From NCBI RefSeq assembly GCF_009928425.1, contig NZ_JAABNS010000001.1, forward strand, positions 310,001 to 374,000: a stretch of 64,000 bases of DNA, given 5' to 3'. This DNA is from Pseudarthrobacter sp. ATCC 49987. GTDB lineage: Bacteria; Actinomycetota; Actinomycetes; Actinomycetales; Micrococcaceae. A program made the translations under genes and the position numbers. Within the stretch, counting starts at the first letter, position 1, and the number at the start of each line of letters is the position of its first letter. The notes under the pieces are model-generated. The model worked only from the letters and a program-made list of their open reading frames with translations. It searched no databases and was not told where the DNA came from. Below are positions 14,745 through 23,503 of this stretch, piece after piece.

Positions 14745-17483
14745 GTGCCAAGCAAGGCCAAAACCGGCAAGAAACTCGTGATTGTGGAGTCTCCCGCCAA
14801 GAGCAAGACCATCGCCAAGTACCTCGGCGAGGGCTTCATCGTGGAGGCCTCCATTGGTCACATCCGGGACCTCCCGCAGCCCTCGGAACTGCCGGCGGAA
14901 CTGAAGAAGACCTCGGTGGGCAAGTTCGCCGTCGACATTGATAACGACTTCAAGCCGTACTACGTGGTGTCCCCGGACAAGAAGAAAAAGGTCGCCGAAC
15001 TCAAGGCCCAGCTCAAAGATGCTGACGCTCTATATCTCGCAACCGATGGGGACCGCGAGGGCGAGGCCATCGCGTGGCACCTGCTGGAAGTGCTCAAGCC
15101 CAAGGTGCCGGTTTACCGCATGACCTTCGGTGAAATCACCAAGGAAGCCATCCACCGCGCCATGGACAACCTGCGCGACGTCGACCAGGACCTCGTGGAC
15201 GCGCAGGAAACCCGCCGTGTGCTGGACCGGCTCTACGGCTACGAGATCTCCCCGGTGCTGTGGCGCAAGGTGGCCCGCGGCCTCTCCGCCGGCCGCGTGC
15301 AGTCCGTCGTGACCCGCATGGTGGTGGACCGCGAGCGTGAGCGGATGGCTTTCAAGGCGGCCTCCTACTGGGACCTGACCGGCCAGTTCGGCGCAGGGTC
15401 CGGTTCGTTCAAGGCCAAACTGGCCATGGTCGACGGCGCCAAGGTCGCCAGCGGCCGCGACTTCAACGACAGCGGCGAGCTCACCTCGCGCAACGCCGTG
15501 CACCTCAACGAGGAACTCGCCACCTCCCTCGCCGCAGGCCTGCAGGACGCCGATTTCCGCGTCCGCTCCGTCGACACCAAACCGTACACCCGCCGCCCGG
15601 CCGCGCCGTTCACCACCTCCACGCTGCAGCAGGAAGCCGGCCGCAAGCTGCGCTTCTCCTCCAAGAGCACCATGCAGGTGGCCCAGCGGCTGTACGAAAA
15701 CGGCTACATCACCTATATGCGTACGGATTCGTCCGCGCTGAGCAACGAGGCCGTCACGGCCGCCAGGCGCCAGGCCTCCGAGCTGTACGGCCCCGAGTAC
15801 GTCCCGGCGTCCCCGCGCGTCTACAGCGGCAAGGCAGCCAACGCGCAGGAGGCCCACGAGGCCATCCGTCCCGCCGGCGACTCCTTCCGCACCCCGGCCC
15901 AGGTGGCCAAGCAGCTCTCCGGCGACGAGTTCCGCCTTTATGAACTGATCTGGAAGCGCACCGTCGCCTCGCAGATGGCCGACGCCAAGGGCTCCACCGC
16001 CACGATCCGCCTCGGCGCGGTCACTGTCGGTGGCGCTGCCGAGCGCCGCGACGCCGAGTTCTCGGCCTCCGGCACCGTCATCACCTTCCCCGGCTTCCTC
16101 GCCGCCTACGAGGAAGGCAAGGATGAAAGCCGCGGCGACGAGGACTCCGAGGAAGCCCGCCGGCTGCCCAACGTGGCCAAGGACGACGCGCTCACCGCCT
16201 CGGAGATCGTCGCCGTCGGACACGAGACCTCCCCGCCGCCGCGCTTCACGGAAGCGTCGCTGACCGCCGAGCTGGAAAAGAAGGGCATCGGCCGCCCGTC
16301 CACCTACGCCTCCACCATTTCCACCATCCAGGACCGCGGCTACGTCCGGAAGCAGGGCTCTGCGCTGGTCCCGAGCTGGATTGCGTTCTCCGTGATCCGG
16401 CTGCTCGAACAGCACTTCCACGACTACGTCGACTACGAGTTCACCGCCGACATGGAAGCGGACCTCGACAAGATCGCCAACGGCCAGGCGCAGGGACCGG
16501 CCTGGCTCAAGCACTTCTACTTCGGCGAGGACTCCGAGCCCGGCCTGCTGAGCATCGTCAACAACCTCGGCGAGATCGACGCCCGCGAAATCAACTCCAT
16601 TCCCATCACCGAGGGCATCACGCTGCGGGTCGGGAAATTCGGGCCGTACCTGGAAAGCTCCGTCCCGACGGTCGATCCGAAGACCGGTGAAGTGGTTGAG
16701 GCTGCCCGGGCCAACGTCCCGGAAGACCTGGCACCGGATGAGCTGACCGCGGCCAAGGCCGTGGAGCTCATGGAAACAGCCGCCCCCGAGGAGCGCGTGC
16801 TCGGTGCGGACCCGCACACCGGGCACACCGTCGTGGCCAAGAACGGCCGCTACGGCGCCTACGTCACCGAGGTCATCCCGGAAATGACCGAGGAACAGCT
16901 CGCCAACCAACCGGTGGAGTACTACAAGAACGGCAAGCCCAAACCGCCGAAGAAACCCGTGAAGGCCAAGCCCCGCACCGGCTCGCTGTTCGCCTCGATG
17001 AGCGTGGACACCATCACCCTGGACGAGGCCCTGCAGCTCATGAGCCTGCCCCGGGTGCTCGGCCAGGACGCCGACGGCAACCCGATTACGGTGCAAAACG
17101 GCCGCTTCGGCCCGTACCTGAAAAAGGGCACGGACTCCCGGTCCATCGGCTCGGAAGAGGAAATCTTCACGATCACGCTGGAGCAGGCCCTGGAAATCTA
17201 CTCGCAGCCGAAGCAGCGCGGTGCCCGCGCCGCCGTCCCGCCGCTGGCAGAATTCGGCCCGGACCCGGTGTCGGAGAAAAACATCGTGGTGAAGGAAGGC
17301 CGCTTCGGCCCGTACATCACCGACGGCGTCACCAACATCACCGTGCCGCGCTCCACCTCCCTGGAGGAGCTCACCCGGGAACAGGCCGTGGAACTCCTCG
17401 CGGAGAAGCGCGCCAAGGGCCCGGTCAAGCGCACGACGACGGCGCGCAAGCCGCCGGCCCGCAAGGCCGCAGCCAAGAAGTAG
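14745..17483 (+). CDS. topA: DNA topoisomerase I
   Basis: 912 residues from GTG 14745, chosen because TAGGAG lies four bases before it and LVIVESPAKSKTIAKYL follows as the Toprim start. The catalytic Tyr is Tyr324 in ITYMRTDS; DGDREGEAI is the acidic Toprim motif; LSAGRVQSV is conserved. Instead of zinc fingers the C-terminus has four repeats of the type (K/R)xGxxGxY (KFGPYLESS, NGRYGAYVTE, NGRFGPYLKKG, EGRFGPYITDG) and a Lys-rich tail, as in mycobacterial TopA. It relaxes negative supercoils. The 181 bases upstream hold no other gene. Confidence 0.97.
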   Translation: MPSKAKTGKKLVIVESPAKSKTIAKYLGEGFIVEASIGHIRDLPQPSELPAELKKTSVGKFAVDIDNDFKPYYVVSPDKKKKVAELKAQLKDADALYLATDGDREGEAIAWHLLEVLKPKVPVYRMTFGEITKEAIHRAMDNLRDVDQDLVDAQETRRVLDRLYGYEISPVLWRKVARGLSAGRVQSVVTRMVVDRERERMAFKAASYWDLTGQFGAGSGSFKAKLAMVDGAKVASGRDFNDSGELTSRNAVHLNEELATSLAAGLQDADFRVRSVDTKPYTRRPAAPFTTSTLQQEAGRKLRFSSKSTMQVAQRLYENGYITYMRTDSSALSNEAVTAARRQASELYGPEYVPASPRVYSGKAANAQEAHEAIRPAGDSFRTPAQVAKQLSGDEFRLYELIWKRTVASQMADAKGSTATIRLGAVTVGGAAERRDAEFSASGTVITFPGFLAAYEEGKDESRGDEDSEEARRLPNVAKDDALTASEIVAVGHETSPPPRFTEASLTAELEKKGIGRPSTYASTISTIQDRGYVRKQGSALVPSWIAFSVIRLLEQHFHDYVDYEFTADMEADLDKIANGQAQGPAWLKHFYFGEDSEPGLLSIVNNLGEIDAREINSIPITEGITLRVGKFGPYLESSVPTVDPKTGEVVEAARANVPEDLAPDELTAAKAVELMETAAPEERVLGADPHTGHTVVAKNGRYGAYVTEVIPEMTEEQLANQPVEYYKNGKPKPPKKPVKAKPRTGSLFASMSVDTITLDEALQLMSLPRVLGQDADGNPITVQNGRFGPYLKKGTDSRSIGSEEEIFTITLEQALEIYSQPKQRGARAAVPPLAEFGPDPVSEKNIVVKEGRFGPYITDGVTNITVPRSTSLEELTREQAVELLAEKRAKGPVKRTTTARKPPARKAAAKK

Positions 17484-17542
17484 GGGGTGCCGGGGACGAG
17501 TAAGGAATTGCGGACCCGGGCCCAACGTGATCGAGTAGGACC

Positions 17543-17992
17543 ATGACTGAACAGCCCGATCACTTGGACCTCCAGCCGCTGAACGACCTCGAAGAGAAGC
17601 TTGCCCGGGGGGAGGAGCCGGACGCCAACCCCGTTGACGTCATCCTGGCCTTCCTCAACAACGAGGTGTACATCGTCAGCTCCGATGTGCTCGAAGGAGC
17701 CGATTCCCAGGTCGAGCCCCTGGTGCTGGCCAACTCCGCGGGGAAGCCCGTCCTCGCCGTGTTCTCCCACCCGAGCCGCGTCACCGAGCAGTACCTGGCC
17801 GCCGCCCCCAACGTGCTCGGCACCCAGGGTGCCGCGATCCTCGGAAACCTTGGCGACGATCTCGGCATGGTCATCAACCCCGGCGCAGCCTTCGGCTTCG
17901 AGATCGATCCGGAAGGCGTGGCGAACATCCGCCGCGACTTCAAGCCTTCCGACGAGCCGGATGAGGCCGCCAGCGAGGCAGGACAGCCCTAA
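17543..17992 (+). CDS. SseB family protein
   Basis: 149 residues matching the SseB N-terminal domain: an opening LEEKLARGEEP, a hydrophobic VILAFLNNEVYIVS, then VLAVFSHPSRVTEQY and GMVINPGAAFGFEIDPEGV. The acidic Pro/Glu-rich ends look disordered. The biochemical function of SseB-domain proteins in actinobacteria is unclear. It is 59 bases after topA and may be cotranscribed. A short GC hairpin follows the stop. Confidence 0.75.
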   Translation: MTEQPDHLDLQPLNDLEEKLARGEEPDANPVDVILAFLNNEVYIVSSDVLEGADSQVEPLVLANSAGKPVLAVFSHPSRVTEQYLAAAPNVLGTQGAAILGNLGDDLGMVINPGAAFGFEIDPEGVANIRRDFKPSDEPDEAASEAGQP

Positions 17993-18013
17993 ATCGATGC
18001 TCGGGGCGCGGCC

Positions 18014-18030
18014 GGCCCGTTAGGCGGGCC
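18014..18030 (+). terminator. Short GC hairpin after the SseB-like gene
   Basis: GGCCCG-TTAGG-CGGGCC, 21 bases after the stop, with no T-run. It may be a weak terminator before the ppx promoter. Confidence 0.35.
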
Positions 18031-18055
18031 GCGTTCCCGGGGGAATAATGGCCGT

Positions 18056-19099
18056 ATGCGTCTTGGCGTCCTCGATATTGGCTCAAATACAGTCCACCTC
18101 CTGCTCGTGGACGCCCATCCTGGTGCGCGCCCTGTGCCATTCGCCTCGCACAAACGCCCGCTGTCCCTCGTGCAGTACCTCGAGAGCGACGGCAGTATCA
18201 ACGACGCCGGCCAGCATGAGCTGATCGAGTTTGTCCTCGAAGCGTGGGAATTCGCGGCCAAGCACAAGGCCGAGGACCTGCTGGCGTTCTGTACCTCAGC
18301 CATCCGCGAGGCCACCAACGGGGCCGCCGTGCTGGCCCGCGTCAAGCATGAGACCACCGTGACGCTCCGGGAACTGACCGGCAGCGAAGAGGCCTCGATG
18401 ACGTTCTTCGCCGTCCGCCGCTGGTACGGCTGGGGCGCGGGGCCCATGCTGAACCTGGACATCGGCGGAGGTTCCTTCGAAATGGCCTACGGGGAGGATG
18501 AACTCCCCGAACTCGCGACGTCGGTCCCGCTCGGGGCGAGCCGGCTCACCCGGGACTGGCTGCAGGAGGACCCGCCCTCGGCCAAGAGTGTCAAAGACCT
18601 TCGCCGCTACATCCGGACCACGCTCAAGCCGGTGGTGCGCGACTTCGCCAAGCTCGGCAAGGCCAACCACGTGGCAGGCACCTCCAAGACTTTCCGCTCA
18701 CTGGCCCGCATCGCCGGGGCTGCACCCAGCGGCGCCGGGCCCTACGTCAAGCGGGAATTGTTTGCCACGGACCTGGGACTGTGGGCGCAGCGCATCTCTG
18801 CCATGGAGGTGGAGGACCGGCTGAACCTGCCCGGCGTTTCCGAAGCCCGCGCCCCCCAACTTCTGGCTGGCGCACTGGTGGCCGAAGCGGCGCTGGAAAT
18901 GTTTGAGTTTCCGAGCATGGAGATCTGCCCCTGGGCCCTCCGCGAGGGTCTGATCCTCCGCCGGCTGGATCAGCTGGTCATCGAGGGTCCACTGGAGCCA
19001 GCCCCCCACGTCACCCAGTCCGACCACCCCGCCGAGCCGCAGACACCAGAGCCAGAGTCACCCGACGCCAAGAAACCCCAGTCAGCGGACGCCCGGTGA
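18056..19099 (+). CDS. Exopolyphosphatase / pppGpp phosphatase family (Ppx/GppA)
   Basis: 347 residues with the ASKHA phosphate loops GVLDIGSNTVHLLLVDA (3-19) and LDIGGGSFEMAYG (about 137-149). It is the single-domain short form found in actinobacteria, comparable to mycobacterial Ppx1. It would release phosphate from polyphosphate or hydrolyse pppGpp. The C-terminus is Pro/Glu-rich. A -10-like AATAAT (18044-18049) is six bases before the ATG, so translation is probably leaderless. Confidence 0.9.
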   Translation: MRLGVLDIGSNTVHLLLVDAHPGARPVPFASHKRPLSLVQYLESDGSINDAGQHELIEFVLEAWEFAAKHKAEDLLAFCTSAIREATNGAAVLARVKHETTVTLRELTGSEEASMTFFAVRRWYGWGAGPMLNLDIGGGSFEMAYGEDELPELATSVPLGASRLTRDWLQEDPPSAKSVKDLRRYIRTTLKPVVRDFAKLGKANHVAGTSKTFRSLARIAGAAPSGAGPYVKRELFATDLGLWAQRISAMEVEDRLNLPGVSEARAPQLLAGALVAEAALEMFEFPSMEICPWALREGLILRRLDQLVIEGPLEPAPHVTQSDHPAEPQTPEPESPDAKKPQSADAR

Positions 19100-19214
19100 G
19101 CGATCCGCAGGGGCCTGATTCCCGGCGAGGGAGTGTCGATCCGGACGCAGGCCGTTCGTCTGGAAGGTGAGAGGCCGGTAAGGAACCGGCCGTGTCGTCA
19201 AGGAGGACAACACC

Positions 19215-19556
19215 ATGGCACAGTACCTGCTCAGCGTTTACCAGCCCGTCGGCCCCGCCCCCGCCCCGGAAATCCTTGAGCCCATCATGCAGGACCTCGG
19301 GGCCTTGAACCGCGAAATGAAAGCCGCCGGGGCCTGGGTGTTCGCCGCCGGACTCCATCCCACCGAAACCGCCACGGTCGTGCGGCAGCAGGGCTCCGAG
19401 GTGCTCATCACGGACGGTCCCTTCGCTGAGGCCAAGGAGCATCTGGGCGGGTTCACCGTCATCGAGGCCGAGGATCTCGACGCCGCGCTCGGCTGGGCCG
19501 GCAAGCTGGCGCGCACCACGACCCTACCCATCGAAGTACGGCCGATCCAGCACTAG
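19215..19556 (+). CDS. YciI family (DGPF-domain) protein
   Basis: 113 residues. It opens with MAQYLLSVYQP and contains ITDGPFAEAKEHLGGF with the DGPF motif that defines the family, ending IEVRPIQH. YciI-like proteins have a ferredoxin-like fold with a conserved His-Asp pair and are often linked to sigma factors; no sigma factor gene is adjacent here. AAGGAGG lies about seven bases before the ATG. Function unknown. Confidence 0.85.
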   Translation: MAQYLLSVYQPVGPAPAPEILEPIMQDLGALNREMKAAGAWVFAAGLHPTETATVVRQQGSEVLITDGPFAEAKEHLGGFTVIEAEDLDAALGWAGKLARTTTLPIEVRPIQH

Positions 19557-19595
19557 CCGCCGCATGCCGGAGGGGACCGCGCATTAACTGCGAAG

Positions 19596-19673
19596 GCACC
19601 GGCCGTCCGCTGCGGGAAAATGGGGGAAACCCGCTGCAGACGACCGGTGCCGGGCAGGCATCCGCATGCCTGC
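19596..19673 (+). ncRNA. Structured intergenic element, possible RNA, upstream of proC
   Basis: Two hairpins lie back to back. The first is nested: GCACCGG (19596-19602) pairs with CCGGTGC (19644-19650), CGTC with GACG, and inside it GCGGG (19612-19616) with CCCGC (19630-19634). The second is a perfect GCAGGCA-TCCGCA-TGCCTGC (19654-19673). It sits in a 232-base gap between the YciI-like gene and proC. It may be a terminator, an attenuator or a small RNA; it matches no riboswitch class I can name. Confidence 0.45.
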
Positions 19674-19788
19674 TGCATCACTCGCACCCTCAATGAGGTA
19701 ACCACCACGCTAGTCACGGAGTTTGTGAGGACGCTGACCTGAGGATGTGAGCTGGCTGTGAATCAGGCCGGACTGCAATGATGGGGGC

Positions 19789-20622
19789 ATGAGCAACCGA
19801 ATCGCATTCCTGGGCTGTGGATCAATGAACGAGGCCATCCTTGGCGGACTGATCGCGGGCGGCGCTGACCCCGCGGACATCGTCGCCACGGTCCGGCGCG
19901 CCGAACGGGCCGATGAACTCGCTAAACGGCATCCGGGGATCACGGCCATCGCCGGCGCCGAAGAGCCGGAGAACAACAAGCAGGCCGCCACCGGCGCCGA
20001 CGTCGTAATCCTGGGCGTCAAGCCCGTGGGCATCGCGGACCTGGCCCGCGAGATCGGCGATTCGCTGGCACCGGACACCATCGTCATCAGCGTCGCTGCC
20101 GCCGTGTCGCTGGCGCAGCTGGAAGCGGCCCTGCCGGCCGGGCAGCCCGTGATCAGGACCATGCCCAACACCCCGGCGAAGCTGGGCCGCGGCGTCGTGT
20201 CCGTGTCGCCGGGCACGCATTGCTCCCCGGCGCAGCTCCAGCTGGCCAAGGACATCCTGGCGGCCGCCGGCACCGTCGTCGAGATTCCCGAGCACCAGGT
20301 CGACGCGCTGTCCGCGATCAGCGGCTCAGGCCCGGCGTACGCGTTCTACCTGGCCGAGGCCATGGCGGACGCCGGCGTTGAACTGGGGCTTGACCGTGAG
20401 CTCTCGCAGCTGATTGCCCGGGAAACCGTCGCCGGGGCAGGCTTTATGCTCGCTGAGCCTGGCGTCGATCCGGCAGCGCTGCGCAAGGCCGTCACCAGCC
20501 CCAACGGCACCACCGAACGCGCCATCGCCACCTTTGACGCGCGCGGCCTGCCCGCGATCATCGCCGACGGCGCCCGCGCCGCCGCCGCACGGGCAGCGGA
20601 GATCACCACGCAGCTCGGCTAG
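19789..20622 (+). CDS. proC: Pyrroline-5-carboxylate reductase
   Basis: 277 residues. N-terminal Rossmann fold with IAFLGCGSMNEAILGG, then the hallmark MPNTPAKLGRGV and the dimerisation helix signature GSGPAYAFYLAEAMADAGVE. It catalyses the last step of proline synthesis, reducing P5C with NAD(P)H in the cytoplasm. An AATGAT hexamer six bases before the ATG suggests a leaderless start. A structured element precedes it. Confidence 0.95.
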   Translation: MSNRIAFLGCGSMNEAILGGLIAGGADPADIVATVRRAERADELAKRHPGITAIAGAEEPENNKQAATGADVVILGVKPVGIADLAREIGDSLAPDTIVISVAAAVSLAQLEAALPAGQPVIRTMPNTPAKLGRGVVSVSPGTHCSPAQLQLAKDILAAAGTVVEIPEHQVDALSAISGSGPAYAFYLAEAMADAGVELGLDRELSQLIARETVAGAGFMLAEPGVDPAALRKAVTSPNGTTERAIATFDARGLPAIIADGARAAAARAAEITTQLG

Positions 20623-20672
20623 ACGAAGGCACACCCATGACGCAGACCGGACCCGGTGGCAGGATAGGACCC

Positions 20673-21257
20673 ATGGAACTGCACATCACAGGGGATCCCG
20701 CGGCGGACAAACTACTCGGCGATGACGCGTTTGCCCTGCTCACCGGCATGCTGCTTGACCAGCAGGTGACCATGGAATCGGCCTTTGCCGGTCCCGAAAA
20801 GATCCGGACGCGCATCGGGTCCATGGACCCCGCCGCGATCGCCGGATACGATCCGCAAGCGTTCGTCGGGATGTTCAAAGAACGCCCGGCCGTCCACCGG
20901 TTCCCCGGGTCAATGGCCGGCCGCGTCCAAGCACTTGCCGAGACGGTGCACAGTGACTGGAACGGCGACGCTTCTGCCATCTGGACCCAGGGCGACCCGG
21001 ACGGGCAGGAGGTGCTGCGCCGGCTCAAGGCGTTGCCGGGATTCGGCGAGCAAAAGGCGAAGATCTTCCTGGCGCTGCTGGGAAAGCAGTGTGGACTCCA
21101 GGCCGAGGGCTGGCGCGAGGCCGCCGGGCACTACGGCCAGGAGAACGCCTTCCTGTCCGTCGCTGACATTGTGGATCCGGAGTCGCTGAGCAAGGTGCGG
21201 GCCAGCAAGCAGGCAAGCAAGGCCGCCGCGAAGGCGGCGAAGACCGCCGGGTCCTGA
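20673..21257 (+). CDS. HhH-GPD family base-excision DNA repair protein
   Basis: 194 residues from the ATG at 20673 (MELHITGDPAADKLL), the usual family beginning. An ATG at 20637 would add 12 residues and lies 14 bases after proC. It contains LLDQQVTMESAFAGP and the helix-hairpin-helix LPGFGEQKAKIFLALLGK typical of DNA glycosylases. The usual catalytic Asp/Lys is not evident in the short sequence, so activity is uncertain. It has an Ala/Lys-rich C-terminal tail. It follows proC closely and is probably cotranscribed. Confidence 0.75.
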   Translation: MELHITGDPAADKLLGDDAFALLTGMLLDQQVTMESAFAGPEKIRTRIGSMDPAAIAGYDPQAFVGMFKERPAVHRFPGSMAGRVQALAETVHSDWNGDASAIWTQGDPDGQEVLRRLKALPGFGEQKAKIFLALLGKQCGLQAEGWREAAGHYGQENAFLSVADIVDPESLSKVRASKQASKAAAKAAKTAGS

Positions 21258-21290
21258 TCCGGGGGTAGCTGAGCCAGCGACCCGGGTGCG

Positions 21291-21977
21291 CTACGGCCGG
21301 GCGGCGAACCTCTCCAGCAGGTCCACATGGCCGGAAACAATGAGCATGTCCCGTGAGGAAACCTTCGTCTCCGGCCGGGCGTAGGTGAAGTCCTCGCCCG
21401 GGGACTTCACGCCCACAATCGTTACCCCGTACTTGGACCGGACCTTGGACTCGTCCAGGGTGAAGCCCACGGTTTCACGCGGCGGATACATTTTCACGAT
21501 CGCGAAGTCGTCGTCGAACTCGATGAAGTCCAGCATGCGGCCGGAGACCAGGTGCGCGGCGCGGACACCGGCGTCGGCCTCCGGGTAGATCACGTGGTTG
21601 GCGCCGATCCGGGTCAGGATCTTGCCGTGCGAGGGGGTGATGGCCTTGACCCACAGGTGCTCGATGCCGAGGTCCACGAGGTTCACGGTGATCAGCACCG
21701 AGGATTCGATCGAGGTGCCCACGCCGACGACGGCGGAGCTGAACTCCTGCGCGCCGAGCTGGCGGAGCGCATCGATGTTGGTGGCGTCGGCCTCGACGAC
21801 GTGCGTCAGGACTCCGGACCATTTTTGCACCAGGTTCCGGTCGCGTTCGATGGCCAGCACCTCGCGGCCCTGTTTGACCAGCTGTTCTGCGGTGGAGGCG
21901 CCGAAACGGCCCAGGCCGATCACCAGCACCGGGGCGTTGTGGGCGGGGCGGTTGACGGCGCCTGAGGAACTAGCCAA
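21291..21977 (-). CDS. ktrA: Potassium uptake regulatory subunit, KtrA/TrkA type
   Basis: 228 residues. RCK-N domain with VLVIGLGRFGASTAEQL (nucleotide loop GLGRFG) and a RCK-C domain at the end (about 150-228). It gates the membrane subunit encoded just upstream. No ATG gives a sensible start; TTG 21977, eight bases inside the end of the transporter gene, fits best (product MASSSGAVN...). Longer readings would only translate transporter sequence in another frame. Confidence 0.88.
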   Translation of the reverse strand: MASSSGAVNRPAHNAPVLVIGLGRFGASTAEQLVKQGREVLAIERDRNLVQKWSGVLTHVVEADATNIDALRQLGAQEFSSAVVGVGTSIESSVLITVNLVDLGIEHLWVKAITPSHGKILTRIGANHVIYPEADAGVRAAHLVSGRMLDFIEFDDDFAIVKMYPPRETVGFTLDESKVRSKYGVTIVGVKSPGEDFTYARPETKVSSRDMLIVSGHVDLLERFAARP

Positions 21978-23400
21978 TGATCGGTCTCTCTTCCGGGTAG
22001 TGGTACAGCTGGCGGCGCTGGCGCAGGGCCAGTGCAGCGGCAAGGGTGACGGTCCCGACGCGCCCTGCGAACATCAGGACGGTGAGGACGTAGACGCCCG
22101 ACGGCGGGAGCTCGGCACTGAGGTTCGTGCTGAGGCCGACAGTGGCGAACGCTGAAATGGTTTCGAAGAGCACCCGGTCCAGGGACGCCCCGCTGATCTG
22201 GAGCAGGAGCATGGCCGACACGGCGACCAGTGTGGCACCGGCGACGATGACCGAGATGGCCACCCGCATGGTCCCCTCCGGGATGGTCCGGCCGTACACC
22301 TTGACATCGGAGTCACCCCGGGCCTCGGCCAGGATCGCCAGGAACATCACGGCGATGGTGGTCACCTTGATGCCGCCGGCGGTCGACGCCGAGCCGCCGC
22401 CGGCGAACATGAGGGCGTCGGTTAAGAGCATGGTCGTGGAATCCATCTGGTTCTGGTCCACCAGGTTGAAGCCGCCGGAACGGGTCATCACGGACGCGAA
22501 CAGCGAATGGATGACCTTGTCCGCGACGTTCATGCCGCCGATGGTCCTCAGGTTCTCCCATTCCATGAGCCCCCACAGCAGCGTGCCGGCCGCCAGCAGG
22601 ATCAGCGAGACCTGGATGGTCAGCTTGGTGTGCAGGTTCCATTTCTTCCAGTTCAGCCCGTTCTGCTGCAACACCATCACCACGGGGAAACCCAGGCTGC
22701 CGAGGAAGACGCCCACCATCAGCGGGACGAGGATCCACAAATCTGTCTCGTAGGGCACGATCCCGTCCGAGTGCGGGGTGAAGCCGGCGTTGTTGAAGGC
22801 CGAAATCGAATAGAACACCCCGTGCCAGACGGACTGGCCGAAGCTTTCGCCCAGGGTCAGGAACCGCGGGATCAGCGTCAGCGCGAGGGTGCCTTCGATC
22901 ACCACCGAGGTGACGATGACGATCCGCAGCAGGGTGCCCACCTCGCCGAGGCGGCCGGCGTTCATGGCCTCCTGGGCGATCAGCTTGCCGCGGACACCCA
23001 GCTTCTTGCTCACCATGAGGGCGAGCAGCGAGGCAAGGGTCAGGGTGCCCAGGCCGCCGACGAAGATGCCAATCAGGATGACGAGCTGGCCGAAGAAAGA
23101 CCAGTGCGCGGCCGTGGACACCACGGTCAGGCCGGTCACGCAGACGGCGGACACGGCAGTGAACAGCGCCTGGTGCAGCGGCGTGAAATCCCCGGTGGCC
23201 GAGGAGACCGGCAGGGACAGCAGGGCCGTAAAAACCAGGATCACCATGCCGAACGCGGAGAGCGCGAGCCGGGCCGGGGACGTGTTGGCGATGTTGTCGA
23301 TGAAGTCGCGAAGGCGTGTGAAGATCCACAGGCCTTCCCGCTCCGGTGCGCCGGGGTGCCAGTTTGCCGGGCTCTTGGACCTCGACTGGCTCTGCGTCAT
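21970..23400 (-). CDS. ktrB: Potassium uptake membrane subunit, KtrB/TrkH type
   Basis: 476 residues from ATG 23400. Four pore-loop repeats carry the selectivity glycines: AVCVTGLTVVS, SAFNNAGFTPHS, MTRSGGFNLV and AFATVGLSTNL. Each sits between two helices, about eight membrane helices in all, so this is the ion-conducting subunit of a sodium-dependent or proton-coupled potassium uptake system. The next gene, ktrA, overlaps its stop by eight bases, giving a two-gene operon. GAGGATAAG precedes the start. Confidence 0.93.
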   Translation of the reverse strand: MTQSQSRSKSPANWHPGAPEREGLWIFTRLRDFIDNIANTSPARLALSAFGMVILVFTALLSLPVSSATGDFTPLHQALFTAVSAVCVTGLTVVSTAAHWSFFGQLVILIGIFVGGLGTLTLASLLALMVSKKLGVRGKLIAQEAMNAGRLGEVGTLLRIVIVTSVVIEGTLALTLIPRFLTLGESFGQSVWHGVFYSISAFNNAGFTPHSDGIVPYETDLWILVPLMVGVFLGSLGFPVVMVLQQNGLNWKKWNLHTKLTIQVSLILLAAGTLLWGLMEWENLRTIGGMNVADKVIHSLFASVMTRSGGFNLVDQNQMDSTTMLLTDALMFAGGGSASTAGGIKVTTIAVMFLAILAEARGDSDVKVYGRTIPEGTMRVAISVIVAGATLVAVSAMLLLQISGASLDRVLFETISAFATVGLSTNLSAELPPSGVYVLTVLMFAGRVGTVTLAAALALRQRRQLYHYPEERPIIG

Positions 23401-23503
23401 GTGTGGCTTATCCTCGCTTGAAACTGCTTCCTTCAGTAGTAAACCACTAAACCCCGCGCAATGACGGGGGAAGGGCGCCCCGCGCTCGGGTAGCCTGTGA
23501 TTG

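Noticed and set aside
19596..19673. Known riboswitch or SRP/tmRNA gene.
   Set aside because: No TPP, cobalamin, glycine, ydaO, SRP or tmRNA consensus could be matched by eye; kept only as an unassigned structure.
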